NCBI RefSeq assembly: GCF_038502225.1
Contig: NC_091293.1
Location: forward strand, 3,112,289 to 3,176,288
Direction: 5' to 3'
From: Cherax quadricarinatus
Taxonomy: Eukaryota; Arthropoda; Malacostraca; Decapoda; Parastacidae
DNA: 64,000 nt
Shown here: positions 9,730 through 18,816 of the stretch, in pieces
Position numbering within the stretch: position 1 is the first letter of the stretch
How the letters are laid out: the number at the start of each line of letters is the position of its first letter
The notes under the pieces: model-generated
The model's database searches: none
Seen by the model: the letters and a program-made list of their open reading frames with translations, nothing else
Told to the model about the DNA's origin: nothing
Made by a program: the position numbers and the translations under genes

Positions 9730-9772
9730 CCACGACGTTTCGATCCGACTTGGACCATTTACAAAGTCACAC
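9730..9772 (-). ncRNA. Hammerhead ribozyme remnant in PLE1 terminal repeat
   Basis: Read on the minus strand, a stem II of GGTCC/GGATC with loop AAGTC is followed by GAAA, the palindrome ACGT and a C in the cleavage position. This is the same minimal layout as the plus-strand motif at 538-574. Box 1, which should read CTGATGA, is TTGTAAA here and so is decayed. One pair of stem II is also changed (GGACC to GGATC). Probably inactive, but clearly derived from the Penelope-type hammerhead. Confidence 0.65.
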
Positions 9773-9793
9773 TAACGAGAAGTAGAGCAGGAC

Positions 9794-9806
9794 GGGTATA
9801 TATAGG
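9794..9806 (-). promoter_or_regulatory. TATA box of PLE1 terminal repeat
   Basis: The minus strand reads CCTATATATACCC about 30 bp before the hammerhead remnant at 9772. The spacing fits a TATA box whose transcript would begin close to the ribozyme, as expected for a promoter inside a Penelope-like terminal repeat. Confidence 0.5.
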
Positions 9807-9812
9807 CGGGAA

Positions 9813-9846
9813 GTGGTAGTGGAAGTATTAGTATTAGTATTAGTAT

Positions 9847-9922
<76 letters not shown>

Positions 9923-9945
9923 GGTGGTGGTAGAAGTAGTAGCGG
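9813..9945 (+). repeat. (TAG)n / (GGT)n microsatellite
   Basis: A run of ATTAGT hexamers passes into pure GTA/TAG triplets (about 9848-9912) and then GGT triplets. It lies between the Penelope-like coding region and its terminal repeat. The second element has a CTA/TAC-rich stretch in the corresponding place (about 41800-41870), so the triplets probably grew from an ancestral 3' UTR. Confidence 0.9.
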
Positions 9946-10214
9946 AGGTGGAAGGAAACAGTAATGGGAAAGTAAGAAGGAAGAGCCAGTCAAATACTAA
10001 GAGAGGTGAGCACAGCAAGGGAGCTAGGTGCTCACAAGGGAGCTAGGTGCCCACAAGGGAGCTAGGTGCCCACAGAGGGAGAGCGAGAACACTGAGGTGG
10101 GGGGGGTAAATAATAAAATAAATAATGAAAGAACAGAAACAAGGCAGAGGAAAGAAAGACAACTCAGAAGAGAAAAAGAAAAGAGGAAAGGGGACGAGGG
10201 AGAAGAAGAAATAA
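9946..10214. other. Purine-rich 3' UTR-like stretch of PLE1
   Basis: The plus strand is A+G-rich with three near-identical GGGAGCTAGGTGC units at about 10020-10070. No independent gene is seen. Position suggests it is the 3' untranslated part of the minus-strand Penelope-like element. Confidence 0.5.
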
Positions 10215-12115
10215 GAGGAATCAGGTTAAGTCACGGATGGTCTGGAGTTTGGAGCATTTTACAATGTAGTGGGAGAGGAAGGCATCTACAGAGACGAAGC
10301 CAGGACTAAGATTCATACAAGGAAAGTTGTGTATAAGGGAGGATTCGACCAGATGGCAACTGTTATAGTTGGAAGTAGAGAAGACAGTTTTAGCAGAAGA
10401 CCAGTCAATAGGATGGCTGTGATCTCTGACGTGACAGAAAAGAGCATTGTTAGTGTCGGCAAGCCTAACACTATTTTTGTGCTCCCAAAGTCTGTCAGAA
10501 AGAGATCGACCAGTTTCTCCAAAGTATTGAAGAGGACAGGAGGAGCAAGAAAAAGAGTAGACACCAGGAACATCAGTAGAGGGAGGAGAGGTATGTACGA
10601 GATTAGTGCGAAGAGTGTTAGTCTGGGGGAAAGTAAGCTTGATGTCTAAGGAACGGAGAGAGTTATTGAGATTAGAAAGACCGGAAATGTAGGGAAGGTG
10701 GAGGACAGAAGAGTTCCCAGGAGTAGAGAGTTTGGGAGAGAAGAAATTACGCTTAGCACGTGAGAGGGCAGAGTCTATGAAATGGGAAGGGTAGCCAAGA
10801 CGGGAAAACGAATTATGAAGAGTGGAAATTTCTGCTGGAAGGAACTGAGGATCACAGATGCGGAGGGCACGGAGAAAGAGGGAGATAAGAACACTTTTCT
10901 TTACAGGGGAAGCATGATAGGAAAAGTAGTGAATGTACATGCCACTGTGCATAGGTTTGCGGAGAGCCCATAGCGACACCAAAGGTTTGAGAATAATATT
11001 TCCCTTGGAAGGAAAAGGAATTAGAGTCCACACAGAGGTGGATAAAACCAAGAAAGACATTAGTAGGTATAGGGAGATGAAGAAACCCTTTATGGGCCTT
11101 CACTCTAAGAAAATCAAGGACATCATCAAGAGAGACAATGGTGAAGAGGGACTCAACGTGAAGAATAAGCATCTTACAGGTCGGGAGAGAGCGAACCCAT
11201 TCAATGAAGTCTTGAGAGTGACGGAAGTGGGCAGGAGAAAAAGTTCCAAGAAAGGGAGTGAGGTTTTTGGCCAGTCAAGAAGCAAGAGAATAAGAGACAT
11301 AACCTCTAGAGGATATGATAGGAGGTAGAGGAATATCAGGTTTATGAGTTTTGGGAAGGCCATAGATATAGGGAAGAGAGGGACAGATGACACGAAACCG
11401 TTGAATAAGGTCAAAGTCAGGAGGACAGAGGTCGGAGAGAGTCCTTAGTTTCTTGTTGAAAGTTCTCTTGATGCGATCAAGAGGGTTGGAAACGAGAGGA
11501 GTGTAGGTACGTGAGTCAGAGCGCAAGACATCAGCTTTACGGAGGTAATCCTCGCGATCAAGGATAACTACCAAATTACCTTTGTCAGAAGATAGTATGA
11601 CAATGTTAGTGTTAGATTTGAGAGAAGAAAGTTGGTAACGGCGCGGATGCTGGTGATTCTTAGAAAACAGACTATCAAGAGCAGGAAGGAGAGCGCCACG
11701 AAAAGTGGACAAGTCAGGAAAATAACGGGAGCGAGATTGACGAAAAGAATCAAAAGAGCTAATCAGGGCAATACCAGCGCGAGGGGCAGGTGAAGTGGCA
11801 AAGGAAAGGCCAAAACCAAGTAGTTCAAGCTCATACTGAGAGAGTGAGACAGAAGACAAGTTAGTAACACAGTCAGTGAGGGAGAATTTAGACCAAGGGC
11901 TAGCTGAGATGAGACGTTGTAGTTTATTCTGTAGTTAAGAAGAATGAATTTGTGTATTCAGGCGAGCAGTGTCAAAAGCAATAGTAGAGAGAAGATTACA
12001 GAGATCTTGTGGTAGAGCCGCAAAGAGAGCACGTTGATGCTGACGGAAAGTAAAGAAGGCATCTTCAGGGATCCCAGACGACACCTCTGCCAAGCGTGAT
12101 GTACAAATGAATGTT
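10215..12115 (-). pseudogene. Penelope-like reverse transcriptase / GIY-YIG endonuclease, broken
   Basis: The minus-strand reading order is N to C. An N-terminal region (EDAFFTFRQHQRALFAALP) lies near 12080-12030. RT fingers follow with YIYGLPKTHKP at about 11360-11330, then an in-frame TGA near 11275. Next come the palm entry (FQGKYYSQTFGVAMGSP, near 11000), the post-palm region (KPMHSGMYIHYFSYH, SVLISLFLRALRICDPQFL) and a GIY-YIG endonuclease (GVYSFSCSSC..YFGETGRSL, about 10560-10480). The catalytic YxDD segment is gone: sequence jumps from GSP to KPMHSG within CTCCGCAAACC near 10962, also shifting the frame. At least one further stop lies near 11935. The element is dead. Confidence 0.85.
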
Positions 12116-12547
12116 CAGCGTTTGGCCTTGCATCACTGATAGCTGGTGATAACAAACTCTACTCTGGAGAGCTGAGTATCATACATACAGCACTTAGCAT
12201 TTAGTAAGGAAGAAAAGTTTGGTAGGAAAGTTTGGGTCACCGCATGTAGGCCGACATACACACTAGTGAGTGCATGTGCAGCCGCATAGGTCAGACAAAT
12301 GTGACAGTAAACAATCATACAGTAACATAGCTGCCAAATAATGGTAGGGGCAGGACAAAGAGGTTTCTAGAACTTACAGAGTAATTTAAGCATGCAAAGA
12401 CAGTGTGTACATACGATGCGTGTACACACGACGTGACTCATAAACACACACATACACACGCACACATGCATGTATGTACAAACGCACACACAGTCTACTA
12501 ACCGTTAGTGGTCAAAATAAATAAACAGGAACCACCTTTGCACTCAC
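12116..12547. other. Unassigned spacer with a CA/TG-rich patch
   Basis: No coding region is recognised. 12400-12495 is rich in ACAC/TGTA steps (CACACACATACACACGCACA), a decayed microsatellite. The stretch separates the Penelope-like remnant from the C+T-rich tract and could include the 5' end of the former. Confidence 0.4.
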
Positions 12548-13818
12548 ACAAACCTCACATATATCTCACTCATTCTCTTTCTCTCTTACTGTCTCACTCT
12601 CCCACTCTCTTACTGTCTCACTCTCCCATTCACTCTCTTACTGTCTCACTCTCCCATTCACTCTCTTAGTGCCTCACTCTCCCATTCACTCTCTTACTGT
12701 CTCACTCTCCCACTCTCTTACTGTCTCACTCTCCCACTCTCTTACTCTCTTACTGTCTCACTCTCCCATTCACTCTCTTAGTGTCTCACTCTCCCATTCA
12801 CTCTCTTACTGTCTCACTCTCCCATTCACTCTCTTACTGTCTCACTCTCCCATTCACTCTCTTACTGTCTCACTCTCCCATTCACTCTCTTACTGTCTCA
12901 CTCTCCCACTCTCTTACTGTCTCACTCTCCCATTCACTCTCTTAGTGTCTCACTCTCCCATTCACTCTCTTGCTGTCTCACTCACCCACTCCCTTACTGT
13001 CTCACTCTCTTACTGTCTCACTCTCCCATTCACTCTTACTGTCTCACTCTCCCATTCACTCTCTTACTGTCTCACTCTCCCATTCACTCTCTTACTGTCT
13101 CACTCTCCCATTCACTCTCTTACTGTCTCACTCTCCCATTCACTCTCTTACTGTCTCACTCTCCCACTGCCTTACTGTTTCACTCTCCCATTCACTCTCT
13201 TACTGTCTCAATCTCCCATTCACTCTCTTACTGTCTCACTTTCCCACTCCCTTACTGTCTCACTCTCCCATTCACTCACTTACTGTCTCACTCTCCCATT
13301 CACTCTCTTACTTTCTCACTCTCCCATTCACTCTTACTGTCTCACTCTCCCACTCCCTTACTATCTCACTCTCCCATTCACTCTCTTACTGTCTCACTCT
13401 CCCATTCACTCTCTTACTGTCTCACTCTCCCACTCCCTTACTGTCTCACTCTCCCATTCACTCTCTTACTGTCTCACTCTCCCATTCACTCTCTTACTGT
13501 CTCACTCTCCCACTCCCTTACTGTCTCACTCTCCCATTCACTCTCTTCCTGTCTCACTCTCCCATTCACTCTCTTACTTTCTCACTCTCCCATTCACTCT
13601 TACTGTCTCACTCTCCCATTCACTCTCTTACTGTCTCACTCTCCCATTCACTCTCTTACTGTCTCACTCTTGCACTCACTCTCTTACTATCTCACTCTCC
13701 CATTCACTCTCTTACTGTCTCACTCTCCCATTCAATCTCTTACTGTCTCACTCTCGCACTCACTCTCTTACTGTCTCACTCTTCAATTCACTCTCTTACT
13801 GTCTCACTCTTCCACTCA
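12548..13818 (+). repeat. C+T-rich minisatellite, unit about 28 bp
   Basis: A unit of about 28 bp (CACTCTCTTACTGTCTCACT followed by CTCCCATT) repeats roughly 45 times, with shorter variants lacking CATTCA and point changes such as ACTTTC for ACTGTC. Long open frames rich in Ser, Leu and His across it are a by-product of the repeat having no stops on this strand. Confidence 0.9.
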
Positions 13819-14260
13819 CCCTCCCTCTCCTTCTCCCTCTCCTTCTCCCTCTCTCTCTCCCTCTCCCTCTCCTTCTCCTCTTCTTCCTCCTCCTCCTCCT
13901 CTTCCTCCTCCACCTCCTCCAACTCCTCCTTCCCCTCCTCCTCCTCCTCCTCCTCCTCCTCCTCCTCCTTCTCCTCCTGTTCCTCCTCCTCCTCCTCCTC
14001 CTCCTCCTCCTCCTCACTCTATCCCTCTCTCCCCTGCTTTTCCTTACCTTCTCTTCCTTTCCTTCTCTCTCTCGATCCTTTCTCTCCCTCTCCCTCTCCC
14101 TCCCCCCACTCCCCTCTCACTTTTCCCTCCTCCTCCCTCCCTTCCCTCCTTTCTCTCCATTTCCCTCTACCCACTTTCCCACTCTCTCTAAACCTCTCCA
14201 TCCCTCTGTCCCACTCCCACCATCGACCCATCTCTCTCCCCCTTACAATCCCCCCACCAC
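13819..14260 (+). repeat. Near-pure polypyrimidine tract
   Basis: About 440 bp consist almost only of C and T on the plus strand: (CCCTCT)n, then (TCC)n, then mixed C/T, with very few A or G. Mirror-symmetric sections such as the (TCC)n block at 13918-14013 could form a triplex. The B1 retrotransposon begins immediately afterwards. Confidence 0.9.
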
Positions 14261-14261
14261 C

Positions 14262-17008
14262 ACCTAGTCATTGTGGTTGTATACAAGCCACAAGATGCAA
14301 CCTCACAACAGTTCAAGGAACAGCTACTGAAAATCGATTACTGTCTGGAAAACCTTCCAGCTCCATCCCCAAACATCTTACTGCTTGGTGATTTCAACCT
14401 AAGGCATACAAAATGGAAGAATGTAGCAAATAATGTTATAGCTGAAACAATCCCCGGAGGTAGCGCAGATGAAAGGTCACACACACATGAGCTACTAAGT
14501 CTCTGCGAAAAACACACCTTAAGCCAGAAGATAGTGGAGCCAACAAGACTAGAAAACACACTTGACCTTATCTTCACAAATAATGAGGACCTGATAAGAG
14601 ACATAAGAATATCAAAAACAACTAATTCCGATCACAATCTAATCGAAGTCCAGACGGACATGCATAGGGGTACTGAACAACAGAATGCATGTACCTGTGA
14701 AGGTGTCTTCACAAAATACAATTTCAACAACAAGAACATCAACTGGGACCAGGTAAACCATGTCCTAAACGAAACATGTTGGGAAGATGTCTTATATGAC
14801 ATGGATCCAAACCAGTGCCTTGAAAGGATCAACTTCCTGGTAGCCGAAGCATGTTCTAGGCATATTCCCCTAAGAAAGAAGAAGAGCAGGAGTAAACTGG
14901 AGAGAAAAAGACGCTCCCTCTACAGAAGACGACGAAGAGTCACTGAGCTCCTCAGGAGTGCTAGAATATCTGATACACGAAAGGAGGCGCTGACCAGGGA
15001 AGTGGAAACTATCGAACTTAAGCTAAATGACTCTTACAGGAACCAGGAGAGGCAGGAGGAGCTTAAAGCTATTAGTGAAATTGAAAGAAATTCAAGATAT
15101 TTCTTTTCATATGCCAAAAACAAGGCAAATACCACATCTAGTATCGGGCCCTTACTCAGACAGGATGGGACTTACACAGACGACAACAAGGAAATGAGTG
15201 AAATATTGAAATCCCAGTACGACTCAGTGTTTAGTGAACCACTAATCGGTCTGAGGATCGACGACCCAAATGATTTCTTCATGAATGAGCCTCAAAACTC
15301 CATAAATGTATGCCAGATTTCCGACATTACCCTAACTCCGATAGATTTCGAAAAAGCCATTGACAACATGCCTATGCACTCAGCCCCGGGCCCAGACTCG
15401 TGGAACTCTGTTTTCATTAAGAACTGCAAGAAACCCCTCTCGCATGCCCTAAGTACACTATGGAGGAGGAGCTTGGACATGGGTGAAATTCCACAGTCAC
15501 TTAAAACAACGGATATAGCCCCACTCCATAAAGGTGGCAGCAAAGCATTAGCTAAGAACTATAGACCAATAGCTCTAACGTCCCACATCATAAAAATCTT
15601 TGAAAGAGTGCTAAGAAGCAGGATTGCAAATCACCTGGATTCCCAAAATCTGCATAATCCAGGGCAACATGGGTTCAGGGCAGGTCGCTCCTGCCTCTCA
15701 CAACTACTGGATCACTATGACATGGCCTTGGATGCACTGGAAGAAAATCAGAATGCAGATGTAATATACACAGACTTTGCAAAAGCATTTGACAAATGCG
15801 ATCATGGCGTAATAGCCCATAAAATACGTGCTAAAGGAATAACTGGGAAAGTGGGGAGATGGATCTTCAACTTCCTAACAAATCGAACACAAAGAGTAGT
15901 GGTCAACAGAGTTAAATCGGAGGCTGCCATAGTGAAGAGCTCTGTTCCACAAGGCACAGTACTCGCCCCCATCTTATTCCTTATCCTCATATCAGACATA
16001 AACAGAGATATACACCACAGCACCGTATCATCCTTTGCGGATGATACTAGGATCTGCATGAGGCTGTCATCTGCTGAGGACGCGGTTAGCCTCCAAGAAG
16101 ATATAAACAAAGTTTTCCTGTGGGCAACGGTAAACAATATGATGTTCAATGAGGACAAATTCCAACTACTCCGTTATGGAAAACTGGAGGAGATAATAAC
16201 TAGAACAGAGTATACTACTGACTCCGGCCATACAATAGAGCGGAAAAATAATGTAAGGGACCTGGGAGTAGTAATGTCTGAGGATCTCACTTTCAAGGAT
16301 CACAACAGTGCCACGATCGCACGTGCGAAGAAAATGATAGGATGGATAATGAGAACTTTCAAAACGAGATATGCCAAGCCCATGATGATCCTTTTCAAAT
16401 CACTTGTTCTCTCTAGGCTGGAATACTGCTGTACATTAACATCTCCATACAAAGCAGGTGAAATCGCAGATCTAGAGAGTGTACAGAGATCCTTTACTGC
16501 ACGTATAAGTTCTGTCAAGCACCTTAACTACTGGGAACGCTTGGAAGCACTTGACTTGTACTCGTTGGAACGCAGGAGGGAGAGATATATCATAATCTAC
16601 ACTTGGAAAATCTTGGAAGGAATGGTCCCAAATCTGCACACAGAAATCACTCCCTACGAAAGTAAAAGACTGGGCAGGCGATGCAAAATGCCGCCAATAA
16701 AAAGTAGGGGCGCCATTGGTACACTAAGAGAAAACGCCATAAGTGTCCGGGGCCCAAAACTGTTCAACAGCCTCCCATCAAGCATTAGGGGAATTGCCAA
16801 TAAACCCCTGGCTGCCTTCAAGAGAGAGCTGGACAGATACCTAAAGTCAGTGCCGGATCAGCCGGGCTGTGGCTCGTACGTCGGACTGCGTGCGGCCAGC
16901 AGTAACAGCCTAGTTGATCAGGCCCTGATCCATCGGGAGGCCTGGTCATGGACTGGGCCGCGGGGGCGTTGATCCCCGGAATAACCTCCAGGTAACCTCC
17001 AGGTAACC
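14262..17008 (+). mobile_element. CR1-like non-LTR retrotransposon B1, 5'-truncated
   Basis: The copy begins within the endonuclease domain directly after the polypyrimidine tract and runs to the family 3' end. After the stop codon at 16970-16972 only about 35 bp follow, ending in two CCTCCAGGTAA units. Tandem short units in place of poly(A) match the CR1 group. It is followed by a CA-rich stretch (17009-17041) and then by A3. It is the longest B copy here and undamaged over its length. Confidence 0.9.
14273..16972 (+). CDS. CR1-like endonuclease (partial) and reverse transcriptase, family B
   Basis: An uninterrupted frame of 899 codons. The C-terminal half of the APE endonuclease is present: LLLGDFN near residue 37, ENTLDLIFTN near 100 and NSDHNLIEV near 118. 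The RT follows with NYRPIALTS near 428, IYTDFAKAFDKCDHG near 498, SSVPQGTVLAP near 556 and the intact catalytic FADD near 587. The CR1-type C-terminus includes LERRRERYIIIYTWKI near 764 and ends ...QALIHREAWSWTGPRGR. The N-terminal endonuclease is missing, so the protein is incomplete, but no stop or frameshift is seen. The frame is open upstream of the first ATG (HLVIVVVYKP), and the true start lies in the lost 5' part. Confidence 0.9.
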   Translation: MVVYKPQDATSQQFKEQLLKIDYCLENLPAPSPNILLLGDFNLRHTKWKNVANNVIAETIPGGSADERSHTHELLSLCEKHTLSQKIVEPTRLENTLDLIFTNNEDLIRDIRISKTTNSDHNLIEVQTDMHRGTEQQNACTCEGVFTKYNFNNKNINWDQVNHVLNETCWEDVLYDMDPNQCLERINFLVAEACSRHIPLRKKKSRSKLERKRRSLYRRRRRVTELLRSARISDTRKEALTREVETIELKLNDSYRNQERQEELKAISEIERNSRYFFSYAKNKANTTSSIGPLLRQDGTYTDDNKEMSEILKSQYDSVFSEPLIGLRIDDPNDFFMNEPQNSINVCQISDITLTPIDFEKAIDNMPMHSAPGPDSWNSVFIKNCKKPLSHALSTLWRRSLDMGEIPQSLKTTDIAPLHKGGSKALAKNYRPIALTSHIIKIFERVLRSRIANHLDSQNLHNPGQHGFRAGRSCLSQLLDHYDMALDALEENQNADVIYTDFAKAFDKCDHGVIAHKIRAKGITGKVGRWIFNFLTNRTQRVVVNRVKSEAAIVKSSVPQGTVLAPILFLILISDINRDIHHSTVSSFADDTRICMRLSSAEDAVSLQEDINKVFLWATVNNMMFNEDKFQLLRYGKLEEIITRTEYTTDSGHTIERKNNVRDLGVVMSEDLTFKDHNSATIARAKKMIGWIMRTFKTRYAKPMMILFKSLVLSRLEYCCTLTSPYKAGEIADLESVQRSFTARISSVKHLNYWERLEALDLYSLERRRERYIIIYTWKILEGMVPNLHTEITPYESKRLGRRCKMPPIKSRGAIGTLRENAISVRGPKLFNSLPSSIRGIANKPLAAFKRELDRYLKSVPDQPGCGSYVGLRAASSNSLVDQALIHREAWSWTGPRGR

Positions 17009-17042
17009 ACCACCACACACACGCAAGCACAGACACACACGC

Positions 17043-18697
17043 AGTGGAAACCAGTAGGACTCCAGGAAATCAGAACAGGGAGGTACACCAACAAGTGCTG
17101 GACGAGTACACATAACCGAGGAGGAAGTGAAGAAGCTGCTGTGTGAACTTGACACCTCAAAGACAGTGGGACCAGACAACATCTCTCCGTGGGTCCTTAG
17201 TGAGGGAGCAGAGATGCTGTGTGTGCCACTAACAAAAATCTTCAACACATTCATTGAAACTGGGCAACTCCCTGAGGTATGAAAGATGGCAAATGTAATC
17301 CCAATTTTTAAAAAAGGAGACAGACACGAGGCATTAACTGCAGACCTGTGTCGCTGACATGTATAGTATGCAAAGTCATGGAGAAGATCATCAGGAGGAG
17401 AGTGTTGGAGCACCTGGAAAGAAACAAGTGTATAATCGACAACCAGCACGGTTTCAGGGAAGGAAAATCCTGTGTCACAAACAAAGGTGACAGAAGTAAG
17501 ACAAGAGAGAGAGGGGTGTATAGACTGCATTTTCTTGGACTGCAAGAAGGCCTTCAACGCAGTTCCTCAAAAGAGGTTACTGCAAAAGCTAGAGTATCAT
17601 GCACACATAACAGGAAGGGCTCTACAATGGATCAGAGAATACCTGACAGGGAGGCAACAACGAGTCATGGTACGTGACGAGGTGTCAGAGTGGGCGCCTG
17701 TGACAAGCGGGGTTCCACAAGGGTCAGTCCTACGACCTGTGCTGTTTTTAATATATGTGAATGACATAACGGAAGGGAGAGACTCAGAAGTCTCCTTGTT
17801 TGCAGATGATGTGAAGTTAATGAGGACAATTAAATCGGTCGAGGATCAGGCAGGACTACAAAGCGGCCTGGACAGGTTACAAGCCTGGACCAGCAACTAG
17901 CTCCTGGAATTTAACCATGCCAAAAGCAAAGTCATGAAGATTCGGGAAGGGCAAAGAAGACCGCAGACACAGAATAGTCTAGGTGGCCAAAGACTGCAAA
18001 CCTCACTCAAGGAAAAGGACCTTGGGGTGAGTATAACACCGAGCACATCTCCTGAGGCGCACATCAATCAGATAACTGCTGCAGCATATGGGCGTCTGGC
18101 AAACCTAAGGATAGCGTTCTAATACCTGAGTAAGGAATCGTTCAAAACTCTGTACACCATTTACGTCAGGCCCATACTGGAGTATGCAGCACCAGTTTGG
18201 AATCCAAACCTGGTCAAGCACGTCAAAAAATTAGAGAAAGTGTAAAGGTTTGCAACAAGACTAGTCCCAGAGCTAAGAGGACTGTCCTACAAAGAAGGTT
18301 AAGGAAAATTTACCTGACGACACTGGAGGACAGGAGGGTCCGGGGAGACATGATAACGACATATAAAATACTGCGCGAAATAGACAAGATGGACAAAGAC
18401 AGGATGTTCCAGGGAGGGGACACAGAAACAAGAGGTCACAATTGTAAGTTGAAGACTCAGATGAGTCAAAGGGATGTTAGGAAGTATTTCTTCAGTCATA
18501 GAGTTGTCAGGCAGTGAAACAGCCTAGAAAGTGATATAGTGGAGACAGGAACCATACATAGTTTTATGACGAGGTATGATAAAGCTCATGGAGCAGGGAG
18601 AGAGAGGACCCAGTAGCAATCAGTGAAGAGGCGGGGCCAGGAGCTATAACTCGACCCCTGCAACCAAAAACAGGTGAGTACAAATAGGTGATTACAC
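17043..18697 (+). pseudogene. CR1-like family A copy A3, decayed
   Basis: The copy starts in the linker between endonuclease and RT (CAGTGGAAACCAGTAGGACT, identical to 4046-4065 in A2) after a CA-rich stretch. Damage includes a TGA for Trp at 17280, loss of the LLEFYD segment near 17483, a TAG near 17899, and frameshifts near 18240-18300. FADD is still readable near 17803. The 3' UTR (GAAGAGGCGGGGCCAGGAGC, 18626-18645) and the AGGTGAGTAC tail are present. Confidence 0.85.
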
Positions 18698-18703
18698 ACA
18701 CAT

Positions 18704-18791
<88 letters not shown>

Positions 18792-18816
18792 GCACACACA
18801 AACACACACACACACA
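18698..18816 (+). repeat. (CA)n microsatellite between A3 and A4
   Basis: About 115 bp of almost pure CA, joining A3's AGGTGAGTAC tail to the 5'-truncated start of A4. It belongs to the A-family 3' tail, lengthened by slippage. Confidence 0.9.

Larger units (their letters stand above)
9660..9812 (-). mobile_element. Penelope-like element terminal repeat (PLE1)
   Basis: On the minus strand, this segment reads TATA box, degenerate hammerhead and then a tail ending GTCACGGTATTGTGCC before an A/T run. It lies downstream of the minus-strand Penelope-like coding remnant at 10215-12115. The same terminal sequence, more decayed, appears on the plus strand at 41940-42040 behind a second Penelope-like remnant (compare AAACTTCCTCTCCTAAGTGT there). 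Two independent associations with Penelope-like coding sequence support the assignment. Confidence 0.7.

Noticed and set aside
9767..10046. Poly-Thr, poly-Leu and poly-Val frames
   Set aside because: Products of the (TAG)n/(GGT)n microsatellite.
12669..14391. Frames of 532 and 473 codons rich in Ser, His, Leu and Pro
   Set aside because: They run through the C+T minisatellite and polypyrimidine tract; different frames are equally open and no domain is present.
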